DNA of 64,000 bases from Onchocerca volvulus (taxonomy: Eukaryota; Nematoda; Chromadorea; Rhabditida; Onchocercidae), in contig HG738138.1 of assembly GCA_000499405.2 (NCBI GenBank), forward strand, positions 18,453,753 to 18,517,752, read 5' to 3'. Below, piece after piece: positions 38,925 to 52,066 of the stretch (the stretch's first letter is position 1; each line of letters starts with the position of its first letter). The translations under genes and the position numbers were made by a program. The notes under the pieces were generated by a model, which worked only from the letters and a program-made list of their open reading frames with translations, was not told where the DNA came from and ran no database searches.

Positions 38925-41900
38925 CTAGTGGCAAAAACATTATGACTTCAGGCTCAGGTGAACCAGACAAACAACATTCTCTCCTCGTTCTCCTCTCTCT
39001 CTCTCTTCTGTCTCCAATATTGTTATTGAAAACTGAAAAAAAAAATTGTTTATTTGTTTATTTGTTTGTTCAGTTTTTTTCATCACTTATTTTCGGTTTT
39101 CCAGTTAAAGTTTCGGAAAATCTAAAAACACAGATACATCGATAAAAGCCTCTCTGTAGACATGCATAAGCAATTATTATATGATGGAAATGTTTTTGTT
39201 ATTATTTTTCCTAATTATTATTTTTTTTTCTTATATCCATTCATTCATTTACTGAATGTTTTGTAACGTTGAATACTTTTTATTGTTATTAACAGTTTGT
39301 TTTTTGAAGTTCTACTTTTCATGGATAGCACTTTTTATTTCTCGTCAGACAACAAGTTTTTAGGATATTCCCTTCCAGATCTTTAATACGGTAAATATGA
39401 GCATTGCAATTTAATTTGATATCTGTAACAAGTTTTTGCCATTATATAATCAATTTAATTTATAATCTATGTCAGGATCATTTTCCCGTAGAATCACGAT
39501 GCTTTGACTTGATTCTGGGCCTTCTTCATCTACCAGATAAAAGATAAGCTTTATCTGGCCGGGTTAGAAAAGTAGCTCTAAATGACGGGTACGCGGCCCG
39601 CCGTAGATCATATGCTCTTTGGGAATTTGAAAGCTCGTTTTTTTGTTTTTATGGCAGTATCATCATCATCATCATCACTCACTTTCCCTCTCCCTCTCAA
39701 CCATGCTTGTAATCAATAGAATAGTGATTCGTTATTTCGTTTTGATTTCATATGCTTCTCCAAATTTCCTTCTTTGTTCCCTTCGATTGAAATTATCTAT
39801 GATAATGCGAACTTAAAAACAATCTGCATGGTGGCTGGACAGTGTTCTCTAAACAATGTGTATTCTGTATTTGGATAGGATATCACGAAGTCGATTTGCT
39901 CAAGGTACCAGCTCATGTTTGACCTTTCCGCTTTGTGAAGAAGCTAATCTGAATAATGGTTTGGATTCTTTGTATTTTTCACCTGAAATAACTAGGAAGG
40001 AATGGAATTGAGTAAAAGAAGTGGGAATGAAGCATAAACTGGTACTAGCACCATAGTGAATGACATTATTGGTGCACCATTAACTACAACTATGGCATAT
40101 TTCGATGTTCACATTTCGAATCCATTTCGTAGCATTCCTTTTTAGCCGTTTGTTTTAATTAGCAGTTCCGTCTCACTGTTGAGATTTTAATTATATACTG
40201 TTATGTTACCGTTATATGTTAAGCATAGCTTCGTCAGCTTGAAGTTGCGAACATCAAAATATGTTAAATTTAGCTATTATTTTGTTTTCGCGTCGTGATC
40301 TCCTCACATTGTATGAGTCTCTGTTTTTTTAAAAAAGGATTAATATTTGGAAAATTTCTTTGTTTGAAAATTCCGAACTATTAAAGATTTTGCTGAAATT
40401 ATCGCTCCCTTTTTTAAATCATAATATAAATACTTTATACTATTATAATTAAAATTATTCTGAAACCGTCATTTCGTTTGGTTATTCATCTTTTTTCTGT
40501 GCTGCGCAAAGTACCAATTTTTGATTTTTAAAAAAAAATTTTTTTTTTCTTATATTGCATTCTTCTTTTCTGCAGCATCTTTTGGATTTTTCATTTTTTT
40601 TTTCTTTTTTCACTTCAGACAATAAGCAGCAAGTTTTGCTGTTTCCTTAAATTTTTATTTTCTTGACTGTTTGTTTCATTTTAAATTTTTAAATTTCTCT
40701 GGAAAAGATAGGATTAAATACTAAAAGCGATTTATCTCGGATATCAATTAAAAATATGAGCGATTCTTTATTCATATATGTAATTTTTAATTTTCAAATT
40801 ATTTTCATCCATCTTCAGATACATTTCTTCTTAATTAATTTCTTTGCATGGAATTTTTTTTGTCATGCTGGCTCTCATTAAACCATTCTCTTGCCTCTTT
40901 GCTCTATATTTTATCTCGAATCTTCCATTAAACTCTTTTTTTCATTTAAAAAATATGCTTTTTGTTAGGTTCCTAATAACAGGCATTATGTGATGTGATA
41001 TTCATTTCAGTCAACATCAAATATTTTCAGCATCTATGTGATTTCTTCGTCTTTTATAGCTGTTTTTTAAGGGAAATTGCGCAGAAATTTGTCTATTTGA
41101 AGCTATCATTATTGGTCGAATCTTAATAAATTCATGGACATTTTCCAAGGAAATGCTAAATTATATCATATGAACAAGAGAAATCCACTTGAAACATCAA
41201 TAACCTTAAATTTGGAAATTTTTTGCATAATACTTTTCTGGTTTTATGCTTCCTAAATTCTGTAATTTCTTGTATGTATTCACTACTACTGTTATTACTG
41301 ATTAATGCTATTCATACTTTCATCTTTTCCAGTACTGAGAATATCATATCAATGCCATTTATTATTGTACAGAGCTCGCTTCTTTTACTTTATTACCCAC
41401 TTATTTAAATTCAGTTAATATAATTTAACTCAATTTAACTGATTTCATAACATTAATATGCTAAAGTCACATGGAAATTGAAATGTATTTAATGCTACGT
41501 TTCTTTCTTTCGCTTTATTGAATCAGAATTTGGGTTCAGCTAAACTCTTGTTATCTTTCTATAACCTTTTATTTATATATTCAGAAAGAAATGAAAATTC
41601 ATAAATTGGAATAGAGGCAAAGAGGTTTTCAATTTTTGAAAAGTTTTTACCCTAATTATGGAATTTTTAAGTTTTTATGCAAATAGACATTCCTTTACAT
41701 TTATTCAAATTTTTAACTAAAGCAGTACTTAACATGCTAGGCCAGTTTTTATCATTTTTATCAAATTTCGAGAATTAGATAAAATGAATTCGAATTATTA
41801 TCTACATTCATCATTGACTAGCCTTTTTGTTACTGCTGTTGCTTCAAGCTGTTAGCTTAATTCATACTACTGATGGACGAAATGTTAACATGCCTCATTT

Positions 41901-44070
41901 TGCATTTCGATACTTTGCGGTGTAAATTTCAATGCACTCCAAAATTTTTCTTTTAACACCTTTTAGCGATGGTCGGGTTGTTACCCAGAAAAGTGGAATT
42001 ATTGAAGTTAAGTCAAATCTGCTACAAAAAATGTTTTATCTGTTGCTTTTGCTACTCCGAAAGCTTTAAATCATGGGCATGAAGCTTGCATCAACGATGG
42101 GAACAAAAACATAGTGCTGCCGCAGTGGTATCAACTGAAAGAAAACAATTCTGACAATTTTTTTTTTTTTGACATTTATCAAAATTAATTGCAAAAATTT
42201 CGGTCTTCAGAAGATTTTTTAGACTTATTTTGAAGATGGTGTATGATAATTTAAGAAGTTGATTAAGAACTCACGAAATTCACGTCTTTCCGATCATTCA
42301 GTGAAGTAGTAATTAGAAAAGCATTTTAATTATCATTTCAAAAAGCCGTCCTCGAGAACTCTGCAAATCGAAATTTACAAATACTATAAAATTCTTGTCT
42401 CCAGAAAGTTTTCGAAAATCCCCCATTTTCATGATTATTAAATCATAATTACGATTGATTTATTCTCATTACCACTCTGAGATATATTTGTTGCTTGAAA
42501 ATTTATTTTGTAAATTTTAGTGGATAGATTTAAAATTTAGTGTAGATTGGGTATATCGTTAAGTGATATTGATGAAAGAAAGTTAGCTAAACGTAGCTAC
42601 ATTTTTTTTTTTTTGAACGATATTGATGTACTGCTAGCATTGCTTACAGAAATTTTATGCTCTTATTTTTTTTATCGATCATTAAGCCGGATCATTTCTG
42701 GAAAATCATCAAAAAATTCGTCGAATTTTCTTTTTCTATAGTTTCATCCTTCACCATTTACTGTTTAGTATTTAAACGATAACTCTTATATTGCAGTTTA
42801 GTTTTGTTCGAATCATTATTGCAGGGATCTGTTTTCATATACTCTTTAATCGGAATTCTGGAAAAAAAATTGTCTTATATAAGCATATTCTTCACGGTGG
42901 GTATGAATAATTTTATGATTGCCTATATAATTTTTAAAGGGTTTTTTTTGGTCCGGAATTTTTTCTTCTAATACTTTTATCACAGCTATTACTTCTGATA
43001 ACTTTCACTGCTACTGCTGCTGTCACTACTACCTCGTTCCACGAAACTATATAATTCATTTCGGAAAAATAACTTTTCCCTCTGTTCTTTTTCCATTTTG
43101 TATGTTTAGAAAAAAAAAAAAAAAAAAACCAGTCATTTAAAAGGTCTATTCAGGGAGCTATCATAATGCTGCTTCCTTTCGGATCTAGAATTTTTGGTTT
43201 TATACTTATCAGGAAAACTCACCCGTTGCTGTTTTCATTTGTTAAAAACAATCCTTGAAATATTATTCTTATCTCGTGAGGGTTGGTTTTCATTAATTCG
43301 AGCTAAAACTTCATTAATAATTGGGCATAGAAATTTAATTAAATTTTGTTGAACATTTTGGAATTCATTCTATTATGAAGAATATATTTATTGTTCTTTT
43401 TTCTTATGACTCTTAATTGAAATGATGTTCGTCTTTATATGAAACAAATAATTTTAGGTCCATTTTACTAAAGAATCAAATTTGAATTCAAAATTGCTGT
43501 TAGACAGTTTCAGTTTACTATGTTTCTGCAAAACCACTTCTACAATATATTCAGTGCGTACGATTATTCAATACACCATGCTTTTCTTGAATTTCATTAC
43601 CCTTTTGATGATAAGTATGAGTTATGTGTATTGTGTATTTATAGGAATGTGTGCGTGTTTGTGTACAGCAGTGTACTGTGCAGTACAGAAACAAGTGTAC
43701 AAGGTGGAAAGACACTGTATTTTACCTTACATATTAATAGAAATTTCATCTTTTATACTGTGCAGAACCCTCTGTAATGTACTTTGTTGTTCGTTGTGAC
43801 GCATACAATATATGTTCAAAGTTTCTATTTCTTTATCATTGTATTTTCCACTAGTTCTTTTCTCCTCACCTTTTTGTTCCTTAATACTTTTCTTTTTTTA
43901 TCGCTATTATTCTTTGTTTTTAATTATGTTCCTTTTTTCATCGTATATGTTTCTATAATACCTTTATTCTTTGTTTTTTTCTTTTTTTTTTCAAATTTCA
44001 TTTTTGTGAACACATTGACAGTTAGTAGATTTCGGTGAAAAAAGCAGTGTGTCTTTTGCAATTTCAACAG
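38925..44070. other. Non-coding stretch between alternative last exons
   Basis: About 5.1 kb of A+T-rich DNA, either intron or 3' untranslated region depending on isoform. It holds an ATC repeat (about 39658-39677) and a short CpG-rich patch with a 9-bp-stem hairpin (CCAGATAAA / TTTATCTGG, 39533-39558). A minus-strand acceptor-plus-short-frame around 42060-42150 is too weak to call. No gene supported. Confidence 0.45.
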
Positions 44071-44148
44071 AGTGATCTGATGCCTGCTGGATCATTTCAA
44101 CATATGGCGGATTTTCCATACATCACTTGTCGTCGGTATAAGCCATAA
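44071..44148 (+). CDS. Possible terminal exon B of the long gene
   Basis: It lies after a pyrimidine-rich tract ending AATTTCAACAG. The 26 codons read SDLMPAGSFQHMADFPYITC, then RRYKP and TAA. Phase 0 at the start fits directly onto the end of the exon at 38146-38238 (KRK). The codon choice (A/T third positions) matches the other exons. It would give a different C-terminus from terminal exon A. It could alternatively belong to an unrelated transcript. Confidence 0.4.
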   Translation, partial: SDLMPAGSFQHMADFPYITCRRYKP

Positions 44149-47100
44149 TCACTGATAACAAAGCAGTCAGTTGGCTCTATTTAGATTAATGGCATCAAGT
44201 GTTGCTGCTCGGCTGAGGAATGATCTATTCTGAATCTGAGAGGAAAATTAGTATTTCTAGTGTTTGAATTTTGATCATTGCAAAATGAAAAGTCAGCAAT
44301 GTAAAAATTAATTTCCCTATAGACATGAATAAGAGATATAATTCTACTCATTTCGAAAAAGAAGAAAGGAGAATTAGATGAATTAAAAGAATATGTAGGC
44401 CGTGGTTAATTGATAAAATCAGTGCATCAAATAGAATTTTATGTAATTATGTTACTATCATTTACAAAAGAAAAGTTGTCATAAATGCTGTGCTGATTCA
44501 GATATCATGTTTGGAATGGCTGAACAAAAGTGGTTGAATTTTCATCTAAACTTTCCGGAGTCTTCTTGAAGTTAAATTAGTATTGTTACTTCCGAAAAAA
44601 TTTTTTTAGAGAAATTGAGTGAAAACGAAAAATGGCGATGCAGTATTATTTTCCAACAAAAGTTTGTGAAATGCTGTAACGTTTCTAATCCGACGATCAT
44701 CATTTAGCGTTTTCTTCCTTGCCAGTGATTTATGAGTGTCATTATTGTTTTGTAAAAGAGTTGGCGAAGCATCTCACATCCACTCAACTATCTCTGTGGA
44801 AGCTTTTTGTCGAAATATAAATTTCGCGCCCTCACAACAAATTTCGGCTTAAATCTGTTATAAATTAATTGCTGTTTACTACGGTAGACAATAATGCAGA
44901 GAGTTTAAACAAAATTTACGTTAAAATTTCAATGACTCAACTGCACAATGGATAACATATAATGCGCGGACAACTAACAAATTATTGTAAATATTTGCCG
45001 GGGACGGGTTGGGAACAGAGATTGATATATTTATGCAGCAGTTCTTACCATTTTAATGAGCATAAACATTTGAACATATTGGATTGCTTAAAGATTCGAC
45101 TGGTGATGTGTGAAAGAGATTATTAGACCAATTTTCAAACAAAAATCAGAAATAACAAACTAACGTTTCTGACTTGATTGTGGAAAATATCGAATAGGTC
45201 AAATATTAACCAACCGAGAGAGGGTCGTGATTGTTAAAATGCCGCAGAAGAGGAGGAGTTGGTAAAGGTCTCTTGACTGCATTTTTTTTTTTTTTGACAC
45301 CGCGATAAAAACTACAGTGTAATGTGTGATATCGAAAACTTTTGAAAATTAGTAATTATGAAATTTCATTCGTCTGGCAAAGTAATCCTAATATTTCAAC
45401 AAGTTATGAAAGAAAAACAATTTGGAACTTATTCGTTTTTTTTTTTTTCACCTCGAAAAGTGCATTCAGCTATGAGCGGTAAATTTTGCTTTTTCTTTAT
45501 ATTTTCGGGAAATATTTTTGGTTTGATTTAACATTGAAAATACATGATCAATGATTCCCTGCATTATTCGATTGCTCTCAAACCAGATTAGGATAGACTG
45601 AGATGATTTTAAATTGATTCTGTTAAATAATCGATCGTTGAATTACAGTATTTAAGCAAATATCCAAAAGAAAAAAAAGTTTTTTTTTTTAAAGATTGAT
45701 TACTTTTGTAAAAAAATATTTACACTCGCGAAAAATTAAAAAAAAAATACCTAGAACGCAAAACTGAAGATGATTCGTTTCGAAATTTCCTCTCATTTGA
45801 AGCAATTACAATATTCTTAGAAGTTAGGCGGCACTTTATGAAACTTTGTAAAGAAGAACGGCAATATAAAAGCTTTAATCATGCATTTCATTTTCTTAGA
45901 TGAATAAGCATTTTTTCATTGAATATGGAAACTTAATCTCAGTCTTCGTGTGATTCTTAATTTCTGTTTCAACTATTCATGCTTTCATAGCATCATTATT
46001 TGTAATTTTATAAATTTAAGTCGAAAAAATATCGAAAATTATTTTCTTGCGTTTATTTCAAAGTTTTATCTAAGGACAGAATCAAATTATTTATGTCATG
46101 AGAAAAGAATTCCAAAAAAATAATTTTCGATATTTTTTACAATCGTTTGATAAATCTATTTATGACAAGCTTGATGATCTTGAAATAAAATATTGATTCT
46201 ATTTATCATCTCCGATACAGCAATAGGAAAAGATTGCTGCGGAGATGTGTGATACCATCACTCCCATATATTTGCAATCCAACGAAGAATTTAATAAAAA
46301 AAACAAAAACCAAAATTTGCAGGTATACGACGGCATAAAAAAGAAATTCTATGAAACTGTCATAATGAACTCTATGAAATTCTATGGAACTGTCATAACT
46401 GTCACCTTTTACCTTCAGTTTTCAGATGGGCTTTATTTTCGTGCCAAACTGTCAGAGAATCTCTTTCGAGCAACAGAATCTATTCCATCTCAATGAATTA
46501 AGGAAGAATTGACGGGAGAAAAATAATTGATTATCTTTGCCTGAATCAATATTAAATGGTTGGAAATTTTTGCACGTTACACGATTTATATAAATGATGT
46601 CACCTAATTTCCTTACATACTTCGAAACTTTATCGGAATTTCGATTTTTTAAATCAATTGATAAAACATTAATAATGAAAGCGAATGATAAAACACTGAA
46701 ATAGTATGCAACAAATAAGTGTCGATGACTCAGTTTTAATTAAAAAAGATTACTCTTTTGTCCCCAACATTGTAATGAATCTTCTCTTAGTTGTTAATAG
46801 AAGTCTTAGCAGTTATTCGAAACAGATTGCCCCTTGTTTTGCTTGTCGACACGATTTATGTTGTAAAGATGTTTAAATAGTTCTATCAATTATTCAAAAA
46901 TAGAATTGTTAAATTTGGATTTTTTTTTTTCGAAATGCCAAATAATTAAAAATTTATGAAATGGACGTTAAACAATTATCTTTAACTATATGAGACCATA
47001 TTTTTAGATCCCAATAATCTTAGTGCTTGAGAAAAGATAACCCATTTTTCAGATTGCTATTGTAAGAGTTCTACTCACATTATTGTATTTGCATCAATTC

Positions 47101-47674
47101 TTGTTCATATTTTCGAAAAATCTTTGGATATTGTATTTTGTAAGGTTATTAATTTGATTAATTCAATTGTTATCTCGGAAATTAGTCATTTATCAAAATG
47201 CATTCATCAGTTTATAAAAATTACCCATTTTAGAGCAAATCTTTACACAGCTACTTTCCTCTAAATTTATAATTGCTTATAAAGTTTTTACTGACTAGAT
47301 AATGTTCGAGTTACCAACTTCAGTGATTTCCTCCATATTTAATTTTGTAGTTCTGGATAATGATATTAAATACTCAATAACAACTAGCTTGTCTTTGTTA
47401 CTCAGTATGTTGACGATAACTAATATTTCAGCTGCTGGAAATGCAATAACTTAGCATTAAGAATATTACAAAGTCTTGTTTTGCCAATCATAATGCCACT
47501 TTTGTATACTTTAAATTGCTGATTCAGTTTTGAAATTCATCTTTGAATGCTCATATATTATTTAATACTGTTTTAATTTTTGCCATTCTGTTGATTAATA
47601 GCGCTATAGCTACCCATATGGGATTGAAATTTCGCTGTAGAGCAGGACTAGAAAGCATGCCATTACTTTACAGA
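44149..47674. other. Stretch without a supported gene
   Basis: A+T-rich, with poly-T runs. An open plus frame at 46245-46496 (starts MCDTITPIYLQS) contains a near-duplicated 24-base unit (AATTCTATGAAACTGTCATA and AATTCTATGGAACTGTCATA, about 39 bases apart) and matches nothing I know. The right-hand end (47370-47670) may still belong to the bacterial insertion, but I could not assign any gene there. Confidence 0.4.
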
Positions 47675-48219
47675 AAATCTGACTGCTAGTAAAGTCTAAA
47701 CTTACTAAATAGATTTCTGTAGATTCAGATCTACGTGATCTTGATTTGAAGTGTTTTGCTGTTTTGAACACCTTTTTTTTTAATCATTACAAAAATCCTT
47801 ATCCTCCTTGAAAGATTTTTACTACAAACTCATACCATAACTTAGGAAATGCTTTGCAAGGTTCAGCGCTACTTTGCATAGAATCATGATTTTAATTTTT
47901 CCTTTAAAATTTCATAATATCACACTGCATATGTTCTACTCCATTAACAAGTTTCTTGGCTTTATGTCAATTGCAACTACATTAGCTCCTTTCTGATATG
48001 CAAATTGTGACCACCCATTAGGAAAAGCACAAAGATCAATGACTTTTTGTCCTTTTTGGAGTAATTTAAATTTATTTTATATCTCTATCAACTTGTATGC
48101 CGAGCACGATCTGTAGCCATCCTTACTAATTTTCTGTACATTCATTTAAATGACGGTGCAACTATCTGGTTCAAGATAATTTTCAGCTTTCGGGCTTTTT
48201 TTTTCACTCTAGTTTTCAT
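47675..48219 (-). pseudogene. rlmE: Bacterial 23S rRNA methyltransferase (RlmE/FtsJ) pseudogene, Wolbachia-like
   Basis: The intact enzyme methylates the 2'-O of U2552 in 23S rRNA. Read on the minus strand across frames, the DNA gives MKTRVKKKARKLKI, LHRHLN, KDGYRSCSAYKLIEI, KFKLLQKGQKVIDLCAFPNG, WSQFAYQKGANVVAIDIKP, then FVVKIFQGG and SRSRRSESTEIYLVS. These follow the RlmE order: the SAM motif is VIDLGAxPGGWSQ in the family, but LCAFPNGWSQ here. The K of AYKL, K of VVKIFQG and E of RSEST remain from the K-D-K-E tetrad; the D segment is damaged or deleted. Stops replace W and D residues. The style matches Rickettsiales proteins rather than eukaryotic mitochondrial MRM2. It is a transferred, dead gene. 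Confidence 0.8.
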
Positions 48220-48244
48220 TGTTGGCACCTGTAAAAATCACTTA

Positions 48245-48507
48245 TTATTGATTATACCTTTTAGCTCTTTCTTTTATTTCTTTCACTAGTGTATATATTT
48301 ATTTAGCCATTTTGGTAACTGGGGTTTTAAAAGAGATGTAACTAACTCTTCAATAGTAAGATTTGGTCTTTTTTCTACTGCTCGTGTTTGTAATTCGTTT
48401 TGCATCTCTTTAAGTAGCTCTTTAATCTCTTCTATATTTTTCTTTAAAATCAACTGGTCTTTATTTTGTGTTTGTGAATTACTGTCATTTACTTGTTTCA
48501 AGAACAA
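48245..48507 (-). pseudogene. DUF2497 (PopZ-like) bacterial pseudogene
   Basis: The frame reads KNIEEIKELLKEMQNELQTR, then RPNLTIEELVTSLLKPQLPK, WLNKYIH and a stop. One base later the frame continues LVKEIKERAKRYNQ and stops. Alpha-proteobacterial DUF2497/PopZ proteins end with a conserved LTxExLVxxxLKPxLxxWLDxxLPxLVxEIVxxEI block, which this matches. The one-base frameshift lies exactly inside that block. It sits 26 bp upstream of the rlmE pseudogene on the same strand, as in a compact bacterial gene order. The neighbour supports a bacterial, probably Wolbachia, source. Confidence 0.65.
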
Positions 48508-51500
48508 ATGATATGAACGGAAAATTCTAGAAAATTGACATGTAAGTCAACCGGTGATTATGTGGTTTCCACATATTTCAAATCTTATCCGTAGAACATT
48601 TGGATATATAATTAAATTTGAAATTTGCCTTGTTATCAGTTTCATCTCATGCAAATCGATCTCACACTTTCTTTGAAATTTTATGAATTTAAAAAAAAAG
48701 TTTATAAATTTAAATTGTGATGTTTCTTTTGCTATGCAAACTTTCGCTTTACTACAGCAGATTAATACCCTTTTTTTTTGCAGCTTTTTTTTCTTCCATC
48801 TTGATATCAGCTCTCGGGAATGAGTAGGAAATTCAAATTCGTTTGGTATAGCAAATATGTGATGCATTATACTCTTACTATTATTATTATTAAATATCAT
48901 ATTACTAAAACATATAGTACCAATTATATACTCTTGGATCGAAGACAAAGCGTTGTCGGTAGAATTTCCATCTTGTTGATGTATTTCCTCAATTTATCTG
49001 TCTGCACAGGAATTAATATCAATGTCTCGTTGAACACTTCAGATATCTTACCAGAATATCTCTTTACTATTTTTTAGCTCGGTACCATTGATCATCGTAA
49101 AATGGAAGCCTATTACCTGATGACTATTGAGGAAGTTCAATTCTTTCTGTAAAAAAAAAGATAATTTTAGGAAGTTAACAGACTTTCAAAAAGTATCATG
49201 TTTCGGAAAGTCTCAGTAGCATATGAAGTCAGTTCAAAAAAGATGTTTGAAAATTAAATATATTATGAAAATAACTTCACAATATTAATGATTTTTGTGC
49301 AGAAATTAAATTGAACTAAAGCGAATAAAGGATCATTGGGAGCAAATAAACACAACAAACTTTCCAGTTCAAAAATTTTCTTTTCAACGTTTCTTCATTT
49401 TTTGTGTCTACGATAACAGTTGATTCATTTCAGAATCAGAAAATTTTAACACAGTGTTATCCATCCAAAAATATTCTTTTCCCTACAATATTTTTGCAAC
49501 AAATATTTGGTGAAGTTTTTGGTCATCAGGATAAACAGTGTTGTACAATACTCGAACTGATTAAATTCATATCTGAGATTCCGACGAAACATCCAGCAGT
49601 GTATATTAATGTAATCAAAAATGCACTTGCTTCTCTCAATTGTTCTTCCATCTAATTTTCTCTCAAAGGCAAGAAACCATTTTGATGTACAAATTTTTTC
49701 GAATATCCGATTTGGCAGCAAAGCAAATCGGCATACTTCCCAGATTTTCCGTGATAAATTGAGCTTTCTAAATGTTCGATTTTCAGCTTTTTCTTGAGTA
49801 ATTTTATCATCGCTAGCAATGGTGATCAATCTCACAGTGGTCCACTTTGTTTTATCTTGAAATTCATGGTTATCTCATAAGGTCATGGAGATTTCATCCT
49901 TTTATCTTATTCTAGTCCGATAGAAAGCTTTAGTTGTAAAATTTCTAGTGGAATTCAAAATTTCGCTATCCAACACAATATTTCAAATGCTATTTTAACC
50001 GATTAACTTCTAATAAAGTTTTAATATACTCACTTTTTCAGTTTTCAATGATGGACGGTATTGAGTAGATCTCTGAAAATTTTGATTATTAATTAAAGAT
50101 AAATGTGACAATAACCACTGTGCCCATTAACATTCGATAAAGCTTTGCACCAGTTTTTTGGAGCATAATGAGGAAATAATAATCAAAAAAAAAAAAAACC
50201 AAAAAATAATCTAATTATGTTATCTTTTGCTGTTATCTATTATCTCGTTTACTTCCTTATCCTAGCATATTAGAGACATAGAACTTATCCCGCTCGATGA
50301 TGATGATGATTTTATGAAGTTTAAATGAGGAAATTGCAATTTAAATTATAAATGCAAGATTTTAAAAGAAATGACTTCCAATCTTTGTTTCAAAATATAT
50401 TAAAATTCAACATCGGTCGATTTTGATAGTAAACTTAACCGACCACAACGGATTACAGTTTACTCAAATTGAATACAAGAGACGATCAACTCAGTCATTG
50501 ATATACGTGATTAATTACAAATGACAACCGAAACAAGGTACTGGAAAGATTTACTCCAAAGCGTTCACCTGAAATTACATAATTGGAACTAATTTATCCG
50601 ATTAATATTGATTTCATCTCACTTGTTAATCATTCAAAATAAGAATTCTATGCTAAAATTCCATTTGAAATTTTTGAATCTCTGTCCACTAGCTTCCAAC
50701 TTATTTCTAAGTGAGCTTCTTGAAACTTAACCATGAGTCAGAACATTTCAGCGCAGCGATTTTATTTAATAATTTTTCGCTGCCAAACAGAAAAGTATTA
50801 TATGGCGACCAATGCAGTTTCGTAAAATAGAGGGTTGCTGAAATAAGATTAAATTATCAAATTTTCGCTTCAAATTATAAATTTATTTCTAATTCCTAAA
50901 TTATCAGAAAATTCGAACAGAATGATTCGTTACGATTCACAAAACTGAAATTCTTAAGTACGTTTAGTGAAGAATTCGATCTTCAGATAAGGAAAAAGTT
51001 TTTTAAAACAAAGAATTTCTTCTTCTAAACGATATGTTTTTCCACTTCTATTTGAAATAAAAGTAACAGACAACGGGGGATACCATCTTGATGAAATTTG
51101 TTTAAAAAATGCGTCCAAAAGCCTTTATAGAAATGGCGGGATTATTTTGCCAGTTCTGCAAAATGCTGGAAATGAATTATCCTACATTATAATTAACTAT
51201 TCAACGGAACTTATTGACTCATTGCAACTGCCTTATCTTTTATAATAACAAATAATTGAAACAGTGGAATTTAATGAATATGATTCCGGTTTTAGGGAAT
51301 ATTTGTAGCATAATAATATTTATTTAAAAAAAAAAAATGCGAATGCCATATTTATTAAACCACAACTGCGTAATGCTTAAATAATTCTCTTTCCTGTAGC
51401 AAGCAAAAGTCCAATATTTCGTCGCAATTTTTATCATATTTCATTTCTGAAATTTTAACTGAATTTTCTCCAAGTTACCAATTTTTAAGCAAAAACTCCA

Positions 51501-52066
51501 AAATTTAAATAACAAATGCATCAGTCGATGAAATTTGCTTCTCACTATTAAATATCTTCGGTAATATATTGTTCCTGGAATGGCAAAGTGATGCATTTTG
51601 ATAAGTGACTAATTTTCGAGACAACAACAAATTTAATCAGATAAACAACTTTATTAAAATAAATATGCAAAACTTTTCGAAAATATGAACAACAATTGTA
51701 TATAAATATTCAGAATGCCCGTAATAAGGGAATAATTGTTTGGGAAGTCGAAGCTTTATGCGCTTTCAACTATTTTCTGCAATCTCAATTGAAATTTCAT
51801 CAATTATTGCAAGATTCATGTTCTTTTGTATTTATATTTATTTTATTTTTATTTAGTTTTATCATGAGAAATTAAGTCCCTATTTGGCTAAGAAAGTAAG
51901 TTTAATCTAAACATTGATGAAGAATAAACCGATTTTCAAACAGTGATGAATTTCAAATTATTCGAACAAAAACATATGGCTAGTAAAACTTGTTAGATTA
52001 TAAATTTTTGATAAGCTTATCGATAGGGCAATAATTGATTTGCAGATTTGAGACAAAAACTTCAAA
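48508..52066. other. Stretch without an assigned gene
   Basis: Several stop-free frames are long for this base composition but none was recognised: plus 49434-49655 after a TTCATTTCAG acceptor (starts NQKILTQCYPS), minus 49446-49835, minus 48547-48948 and plus 50991-51245 (84 codons with no early Met). They may be decayed remnants of a larger inserted segment or chance. An ATG repeat lies at about 50299-50312. Confidence 0.4.

Noticed and set aside
42060..42150. Minus-strand acceptor plus LIPLRQHYVFVPIVDASF frame
   Set aside because: Only 22 codons and no partner exon; likely chance within a non-coding stretch.
43482..44038. Plus-strand frames of 84-105 codons before terminal exon B
   Set aside because: Hydrophobic, Phe/Leu/Ile-rich translations of T-rich intron sequence; no family pattern.
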